Under the pieces are notes generated by a model. The model ran no database searches and was not told the origin of the DNA. It worked only from the letters and a program-made list of their open reading frames with translations. A DNA stretch of 64,000 bases from contig MKVW01000005.1 of assembly GCA_001898965.1 (NCBI GenBank), positions 124,001-188,000 on the forward strand, in the 5' to 3' direction. Shown here piece after piece: positions 26,337 through 33,200 of the stretch (positions are counted from its first letter, which is position 1; every line of letters begins with the position of its first letter). The DNA is from Rhizobiales bacterium 62-17. GTDB lineage: Bacteria > Pseudomonadota > Alphaproteobacteria > Rhizobiales > Beijerinckiaceae. The translations under genes were made by a program, and so were the position numbers.

Positions 26337-27485
26337 ATGTTTTCGGCGACGACGGACAAGGACGCGCCAGCGCCGCAGATCGATGAGCGCGATGGCGCGC
26401 GCATCGCGCTGTCGGGTCCGTGGACGGTCGAGCATGGCGCCGAGATGGAAGCGGCGGTGGCGCAGATCGGCCGCAAGGCGGCTGGCGACGCGGCCGTCAC
26501 CATCGATCTGTCTGGTGTCGAGCGCCTCGATACGGCGGGTGCCTGGCTGATCGACAGTGCCCGTCAGCAGCTCGATGCCAAGGGTGTGAAGGCGACGTTC
26601 GTCGGCGCCAAGCACGAACAGGAAATCCTGCTCAAGGAAGCGCATTATCGCACCTTCGACGAAGGCAAGCCCGGTAGTGCCCATGCGGTCGTCGATCTGC
26701 TCGTGGACATCGGCAAGAGCGTCGTCGGCGCCCTGAAGGATTTTTACGCGGGCTTCGCCTTCCTCGGCGAAGTGGTCAGCGCGCTGTTGCGCTCGCTGAC
26801 CCATCCGCGCCGGCTGCGCTTCACCTCCATCGTCTATCACATGGAGAATTTCGCGCTGCGGGCGCTGCCGATCATCCTGCTGATCAATTTCCTCGTCGGC
26901 TGCATCGTCGCGCAGCAAGGCATTTTCCAGTTCACGAAGTTTGGCGCGACGGCTTTCGTCGTCGATCTGATCGGCGTTCTCGTGCTGCGTGAACTGGCCG
27001 TGCTGCTCACCTCGATCATGATGGCCGGCCGTACCGGCTCGGCGATCACCGCCGAAATCGGTTCGATGAAAATGCGCGAGGAGATCGACGCGCTGAAGGT
27101 GATGGGGCTCGATCCGATCGAAGTGCTGGTTCTGCCACGGCTGATCGCACTGATCATCGCTTTGCCGCTGCTGACTTTTTTGGCCGATCTTTCGGCGATC
27201 TTCGGCGGCATGCTGATCGCTTGGGGCTATGGCGACCTGTCGCCGGAGATTTTCACCGCGCGCCTGCGCGAGGCGATCGGCATGAACACGTTCCTGGTCG
27301 GCCTCATCAAAGCCCCGTTCATGGCCTTGATGATCGGCATGATCGCGGTGATCGAGGGCTTCGCGGTGCAGGGCTCGGCCGAATCGCTCGGTCGTCAGGT
27401 GACGGGATCGGTGGTGAAATCGATCTTCATGGTGATTTTCGTCGACGGCCTGTTCGCCATGTTCTTCGCGGCCATCAGATATTGA
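26337..27485 (+). CDS. mlaE: Mla-type ABC permease with N-terminal STAS domain
   Basis: A 382-residue protein: residues about 15-110 are a STAS-like domain (GPWTVEHGAEMEAAVAQIG...TIDLSGVERLDTAGAWLIDSARQ) and 150-382 the MlaE permease with VGCIVAQQG, LRELAVLLTSIMMAGRTGSAITAEIGSMKMREEIDAL and VIEGFAVQGSAESLG. In Escherichia coli the STAS part is a separate protein (MlaB); here it is fused, as is common in alphaproteobacteria. Inner-membrane part of a phospholipid-trafficking ABC system keeping outer-membrane lipid asymmetry. First gene of a four-gene operon. Confidence 0.93.
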   Translation: MFSATTDKDAPAPQIDERDGARIALSGPWTVEHGAEMEAAVAQIGRKAAGDAAVTIDLSGVERLDTAGAWLIDSARQQLDAKGVKATFVGAKHEQEILLKEAHYRTFDEGKPGSAHAVVDLLVDIGKSVVGALKDFYAGFAFLGEVVSALLRSLTHPRRLRFTSIVYHMENFALRALPIILLINFLVGCIVAQQGIFQFTKFGATAFVVDLIGVLVLRELAVLLTSIMMAGRTGSAITAEIGSMKMREEIDALKVMGLDPIEVLVLPRLIALIIALPLLTFLADLSAIFGGMLIAWGYGDLSPEIFTARLREAIGMNTFLVGLIKAPFMALMIGMIAVIEGFAVQGSAESLGRQVTGSVVKSIFMVIFVDGLFAMFFAAIRY

Positions 27486-27493
27486 GTTCAGCT

Positions 27494-28333
27494 ATGGCGT
27501 CCGATCCCGCTCCGGTTCCGCAACAGTCCCAAACCCGGTCGCTCAAGACCGGCGAGACCGATGGGCAGAAGGGCCAGTTGGCGATCCGCGCCCGCGGCGT
27601 GACGGTGGGCTTCGGCGATCGCGTCATCCTCAACGGTCTCGATCTCGACGTGAAACGCGGTGAGGTTTTGGGTTTCGTCGGCGGTTCGGGCACCGGCAAA
27701 TCGGTGCTGACGCGCACGATCCTCGGCCTTATTCAGAAGCGTGCCGGCAAGATCGAAGTGTTCGACGAGGATCTTGATACGCTGACGCGCGACCAGCATC
27801 GGGCGCTGGAGCGGCGCTGGGGCGTGTTGTTCCAGCAAGGTGCCTTGTTTTCGGGCCTGTCGGTCTTGCAGAACATCCAGGTGCCGATGCGCGAATATCT
27901 GCACCTGTCGCACAAGCTGATGGACGAGCTGGCCATGCTCAAAATCGAGATGGTCGGCCTCAAGACCGATGCGGCCGACAAGATGCCGTCGGAACTCTCG
28001 GGCGGTATGATCAAGCGCGTGGCGCTGGCGCGCGCCTTGGCGCTCGATCCGGAACTGCTTTTTCTCGACGAACCGACATCGGGCCTCGATCCGATCGGTG
28101 CCGCCGATTTCGACGATCTGATCGCCACATTGCAGAAGACCCTGGGATTGACCGTTTTCATGGTCACTCACGATCTTGACAGTCTGTACTCAATTTGTGA
28201 CCGCATCGCCGCGCTCGCCGGCGGCAAGGTCGCGGCGGAAGGAACGATCCAGGAAATGCTGGAATCTGAACAACCTTGGGTTCGTTCCTATTTCCATGGC
28301 AAGCGCGCATCGCGGATGAACGGCGGTGCGTAA
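27494..28333 (+). CDS. mlaF: Mla-type ABC transporter ATPase
   Basis: A 279-residue ABC ATPase: Walker A GGSGTGKS at 63-70, Q-loop FQQGALFSGLSVLQN, signature SELSGGMIKRVALARALALDPELLFLDEPTSGLDP with Walker B, and His-switch MVTHDL. The FSGLSV/QNI segment is characteristic of MlaF/Ttg2A. It energises lipid movement through the MlaE permease. Starts 8 bases after mlaE. The first 28 residues are a polar tail not seen in E. coli. Confidence 0.93.
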   Translation: MASDPAPVPQQSQTRSLKTGETDGQKGQLAIRARGVTVGFGDRVILNGLDLDVKRGEVLGFVGGSGTGKSVLTRTILGLIQKRAGKIEVFDEDLDTLTRDQHRALERRWGVLFQQGALFSGLSVLQNIQVPMREYLHLSHKLMDELAMLKIEMVGLKTDAADKMPSELSGGMIKRVALARALALDPELLFLDEPTSGLDPIGAADFDDLIATLQKTLGLTVFMVTHDLDSLYSICDRIAALAGGKVAAEGTIQEMLESEQPWVRSYFHGKRASRMNGGA

Positions 28334-28396
28334 GACGTCCGGGTGTTGGAAACAGGGATCGGTATCTATATCCTCGCCGGTCCGGAGCGGAATGAG

Positions 28397-29443
28397 ATGG
28401 AAACCAGAGCCAACTATGCCCTGATCGGCCTGTTTACCCTGGCGGTGATCGCCGCGGGCTTCCTATTCGTGTTCTGGTTCTCGCGCGGCGCCACCTCCGA
28501 GGGGCGGTTGAGCTATGATGTCGCCTTCACGACATCGGTGTCGGGCCTGTCGCGTGGCTCGCAAGTTCTGTTCAACGGCGTGCGCGTCGGCGAGGTGCTG
28601 CGCGTCGATCTCGATCCTCAGGATCCCACCAAGGTCGTGGCGCGCATCTCGGTTAATCCGCGCGCCCCGGTGAAGACCGATACCGGCGCCCGGCTGGAAT
28701 ATCAGGGGCTCACTGGTGTCGCCGCCATCGCGCTCACCGGCGGCACGGCGACCTCCAAGCCGCTGGAGACCTCCGACAGCAATCCGGCCGTCATCAATGC
28801 TGAGCGGTCCGACTTCCAGAACATCGTCGAGACCGTGCAGCGGTTGTCGACCCGTCTCGACGGCATTCTCGACAAGGCCGACAAACTTTTCTCAGAAAAC
28901 AGCGGTTCCATCGCCAATACGGTCCATAACGTCGAGACCTTCTCCAAGGCGCTGGCCGACAATTCCGGCGGCGTGAAACAGTTCCTCTCCGCCATGTCTG
29001 ATGTCGGGGCGGCCATCGGGCCGCTGACCCGCTCCATCGACGAGCGCGTCAAGGCCATCGATCCGCAGCGCGTGAAGTCGATCGTCGCCAATGCCGACGA
29101 TATTTCCGCCAAGCTGAACAAGTCGGCCGATCAGGTCGACAAGGTGATGAACAGTCTCGCCGGCTTCTTCGGCAGCGACGAGGGCAAGGGCGCGATGACC
29201 GATATCGGCGAAGCCGCCCGGTCGATTCGCAAACTGGCCGACAATCTCAATGTCCGCACCAAGGACCTGGCCGCCAATCTCAACCGTTTCAGCGGCGCGG
29301 GCTTGCGTCAGTACGAGGCTCTGGCCGCGGATGGCCGCAAGACCCTGGACGAGCTGAACCGGACGCTGCGCTCCCTGGAACGCAATCCGCAGCAGCTCAT
29401 TTTCGGCCCCAAACCGTCCATTCCCGAATATAGCGGTCGCTGA
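28397..29443 (+). CDS. mlaD: MCE-domain lipid-binding protein (MlaD-type)
   Basis: A 348-residue protein anchored by one N-terminal helix (YALIGLFTLAVIAAGFLFVFWF), with the MCE domain at about 38-115 (YDVAFTTSVSGLSRGSQVLFNGVRVGEVLRVDL...LEYQGLTGVAAIALTGG). A long helical C-terminal region (120-320) carries repeated SERVDK-like amphipathic helices. MlaD forms a hexameric ring in the periplasm that passes lipids between the permease and outer-membrane carriers. ATG 28397 with upstream GGAG is preferred over 28343. Confidence 0.92.
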   Translation: METRANYALIGLFTLAVIAAGFLFVFWFSRGATSEGRLSYDVAFTTSVSGLSRGSQVLFNGVRVGEVLRVDLDPQDPTKVVARISVNPRAPVKTDTGARLEYQGLTGVAAIALTGGTATSKPLETSDSNPAVINAERSDFQNIVETVQRLSTRLDGILDKADKLFSENSGSIANTVHNVETFSKALADNSGGVKQFLSAMSDVGAAIGPLTRSIDERVKAIDPQRVKSIVANADDISAKLNKSADQVDKVMNSLAGFFGSDEGKGAMTDIGEAARSIRKLADNLNVRTKDLAANLNRFSGAGLRQYEALAADGRKTLDELNRTLRSLERNPQQLIFGPKPSIPEYSGR

Positions 29444-29523
29444 CCGACGATATTGCTTTCACCCCCGTTTGTTGCTTACTCCGGATTGATCGTATGAGTT
29501 TTGAAGAATCGCGGGAGACGCGT

Positions 29524-30153
29524 GTGTCAGGATCAGACGGTTCGTTTGCAGCGGGCGCAGGAGGGGCATCCTTCCGTCGATCCAGACGGTTCGCCATTGT
29601 TTCCCTCTTTGCCCTGGCGGTGGCCGCCTGTGGCGGCTCTCCTTCCGCCACGTTCGATCTGAGCCCGGCGTCTGGTGCGACGGGCCGGGCGGGGCGGGGC
29701 CAACTGGCCGTGTCCGAGCCCGTGGCGATCTCGCCCTTCGATTCCGAGCGCATCGTGGTGCGCGCCGGGGCGGGGGCCGACCAGGTGGCCTATCTGAAGG
29801 GCGCGCAATGGACCGACCGGCTGCCGCGCCTCTTGCAGTCGCGTCTGGTGCAGACCTTCGAAAATGGCCGGTTGCTGCGGGCGGTCGGCCGCTCGGGCGA
29901 TAAAATCGCCGCCGATTATTCGCTGACATCGGAAATCCGCCACTTCGAGATCGACGTGGCGACCAGCACGGCGGTGGTCGAAATTTCGGCCAAGCTGGTC
30001 AGCGAGCAAACGGGCCGCATCCGCGCGGCACGCATCTTCCGGGCGCAGGTGCCGGGTTCGGCGGCGGACGGGGCGCAGGCCTCGGTGGCGCTCGATGCGG
30101 CGCTGAGCCAGGTCATGCGCGAGATCGTGCGCTGGGCCTCGGCGGCGATGTAA
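29524..30153 (+). CDS. ABC-type transport auxiliary lipoprotein (PqiC/DUF330-like)
   Basis: A lipoprotein of about 209 residues with a positively charged leader (FRRSRRF), a hydrophobic helix and lipobox LAVAAC, then a beta-rich domain with ISPFDSERIVVRAG, YLKGAQWTDRLPRLLQSRLVQTFENG and YSLTSEIRHFEIDV. These are signatures of the ABC-type transport auxiliary component, which accompanies MCE systems. GTG 29524 is chosen because GGGAG lies six bases upstream; ATG 29494, 10 codons earlier, lacks a clear ribosome site. It probably replaces MlaA/MlaC-like partners, neither of which is in this operon. Confidence 0.85.
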   Translation: MSGSDGSFAAGAGGASFRRSRRFAIVSLFALAVAACGGSPSATFDLSPASGATGRAGRGQLAVSEPVAISPFDSERIVVRAGAGADQVAYLKGAQWTDRLPRLLQSRLVQTFENGRLLRAVGRSGDKIAADYSLTSEIRHFEIDVATSTAVVEISAKLVSEQTGRIRAARIFRAQVPGSAADGAQASVALDAALSQVMREIVRWASAAM

Positions 30154-30174
30154 GACTGCCCCAAGCGAGTAACG

Positions 30175-30209
30175 AAAAAGGCGCAGCTTCCGCTGCGCCT
30201 TTTTGTTTT
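30175..30209. terminator. Bidirectional terminator between Mla operon and GPR-like gene
   Basis: Perfect 13-bp stem AAAAAGGCGCAGC / GCTGCGCCTTTTT with TTCC loop, T-rich on both strands; lies between the convergent stops at 30153 and 30226. Confidence 0.92.
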
Positions 30210-30225
30210 GGTCGGGCCTAGGGCC

Positions 30226-33200
30226 TCAGATCGCTTCGTAGCGCTCCGAGGCATGGGCGAACATCGTATAGACCTTGCCCGTGTCGGAGGTGAGGTAAGA
30301 GCGGGTCATCGTGCCGTCGCGATCGTCGCGGCCGACTTCGGTGAGCAGACGCTCGAACTCCTGCATGTAGCGATCCACCGTCTCGTGGAAATCCCGGTCG
30401 TCGCGATAGCGGCGGCGGATTTCGTCGAACGTCTGCTGGCCGGCGGCCGTATAGAGCCGGCGCGAGAAGATGTTCTGATCGCCCCGGTAGTAGCGATCCC
30501 AGAGGCTGGCGACCGCGTCATGGTCGACCATCCGCGCCACGTCATGGGAGATGGCGTCGAGCGAGTCGGCCGGGCGCTGCGGGATGCGGGGCGCCGGGGC
30601 CGGTGCGGCTGGACGAGCGGCCGGTGCCGGGGTCGGAGCGGGCGTCTCGTCGCGGGAGGCGCGGGCGAGCAGGTCCGACAGCCAGCCGGTGTTGTTGCCA
30701 CGGTTTTCGGCGGCGGGCGCAGCCGGACGGGCCGGGGCCGGCGGCGTCACCGTGGTGGCCGCTTGGCTCGGACGCGGGCGCGGGGCCGGCTCTTCACGCG
30801 GGGTCGGCGCGGCGGGGGCTGGAGCCGACGGGCGCGGCAGGGTCGGGCGCGTCGTTTCCATCCGCATGGGCTCGGTGCGGGCTGCCGGAGCCGGCTCAGC
30901 CGGGCGGGCCGCCGGCTCGGCGGCGCGACGCGGTTCGGCGATGTCATAGGCGCGGCCCGAACGGGTGACGATGTCAGTCAGTTCGTTGAGCGCCTTGATC
31001 TGCTCGGCGATGACACGGCGCATGGCCGAGGTCTGTTCGGCGGCCTCACGCGGCAGTTCGAGCGCGCCACGCTTGAGTTCCTCGCGGGTGCTGTTGATCT
31101 CGCGCTGGATCTCGGAGGCCATGTTGCGCATCTGGCCGGTGGCTTCCTTGAAGCGCTCGATCGACGAACCGAAGATGTTGCCCATCTCCGTATTGGCCTG
31201 TTCGTAGGCGGCGCGCAGCGCAGCGGCGGTGCGCTCGCGCTCCTTGCCGGTGGTGTCGCGCACCTGTTCGAACTGCTGGCCAATGAGATTGGTGACAGCC
31301 TGGGTCTCGTTGTTGAGCAGCGCGCCGATTTCGCGGGCACGGAACTCGGCCTTCTTGAACGCTTCCTCGACCAGCGAGGTGAAGGAGCGGGTGACCGCAT
31401 CGAAATCGTCGGTGCGGGTGTGGACCATGTGGAGCAGATGGTCGAGCGCCTTCTGGCGGCTCTCCAGCGTCTGATCGAGCTGGAGCTGCGTGCGCGCCAG
31501 TTCGCCGGCGCTGGCCGCCAGATCCGTGTTCTGCTTGTCGAGGCGGGTGGCGAGCTGGTCGGCGTTCTCCATGGTCTGGGCCGCCGAATTGTTCAGCGTC
31601 ATGACCTGGGTGGAGATCGTCGCCAGGGCGGTCTGGAATTCGCGCACGCGGTTGGTGAGCGCGCTTTCGACCGTGCTGAGGTTCTCGCCGGCATTGCCGA
31701 GGATGTTGTCGAGCGAGCCATTGGCCTTCGACAGGGCGTTGAGCACCGTCGACATCTCGCTCTTGATCTTGTCGCTGGCGTTGACCAGAGACGCGATGGA
31801 GCCGCTGGCGCTGGCTTCGATGACCGAGCGCAGGCCCGTCGACGAACGGTCGATCGCATCGGCGATCTGCACCTGGCGTTCGTTGAGGCCATCGATGATG
31901 GCGGCGCCGCGCTGGTCGATCGTCATGCTGACCAGTTCGCCGGCTTCCGACACCTGGCGGGCGATCTCGCTGCCGCGGGCCGAGAGCAATTCGACCAGCA
32001 TCGGACCCTTGCTGTCGAACAGCGTGTGCAGTTCGGTGCTGCGGCCCGAGAGCGTCTCGTGCAGATCCTTGGCGCGTTCGGCGAGCAGTTCGTTGATCTC
32101 GCGGACGCGGGCGGCCAGGCTTTCGTCGACGACGCGCGGATCGAGCGCGGCGTTGATTTCCTTGGCGCCTTCGGAGACGACACGGGCCACTTCGAGGGCG
32201 TTGCGGGCCAGCGTCTCGTTGATGGCGCGGGCGCGCGCATCGAGGCTGGTGTCGATCTTGGTGATGATGCCTTCGAGCGTGCCACTGACTTGCATCGACT
32301 TCGCCGTCGCCTTGTCTTCATAGGCGCGGATCTGCTGATCGAGGGCGGCGACGATTTCGTTGGTGCGGCGCGAGGCCAGTTCGTCGAACGACTTGGTGCG
32401 TTCGTCGAGGCCGGTCGACAGTTCGGCGAGACGCAGTTGCGCCATGGCGCCAAGCGCATCGGTGCCCGTTTGCAGCTGGGCCACCAGATCCTGCGTGCGG
32501 GCGTGGGCGAGCTGTTCCAGGCTGCGGGTGGCGGCCTCGATCTGCTCGACGATGTGATAGGTGCGGCTCTGCGCGACCTCTTCGAGAGCGGCCGTGCTCG
32601 ATTGCAGTTGCACGGTCATATCGCCGATGCGGGTGCGAGCCACTTCGTCGAGCGCGCGCGTGGTCGCTTCGATGCGTTCGACGATGTCGCGCGCATGGTT
32701 CTGCGTGACCTGTTCGAGCGCGCTGGTGCTCGACATCAGCTGCGAGGTGAGCTCGCCGATGCGGGTCTGGGCGACGCCGTCGAGGGCGCGGGTCGAGGCT
32801 TCGATCCGCTCGACGATGTCGCGGGTGTGGCTCTGGGCGAACTGTTCGAGCGCGCCAGTGCTGGATTGCAGCTGCGAGGCGAATTCGCCGGTGCTGGATT
32901 GCAACTGCGAGGTGAGTTCGCCGATGCCGGTCTGCAACTGCGAGGTGAGTTCGCCGATGCGGGTCTGGGCCACTTCGTCGAGCGCGCGGGTCGAGGCTTC
33001 GATGCGTTCGACGATGTCGCGGGTGTGGTCCTGGGCCACCTGTTCGAGCGCGCTGGTGCTCGACAGCAGGTTTTCCCGCATCTGGCCGATGCGCGATTGC
33101 GCCACTTCGTCCAGGCTGCGCGCCGTCGTCTCGATCCGCTCCAGAATGCCACGGGTGTGGTTCTGGGCGACCTGTTCGAGAACGCTGGTGCTGCTCTCCA

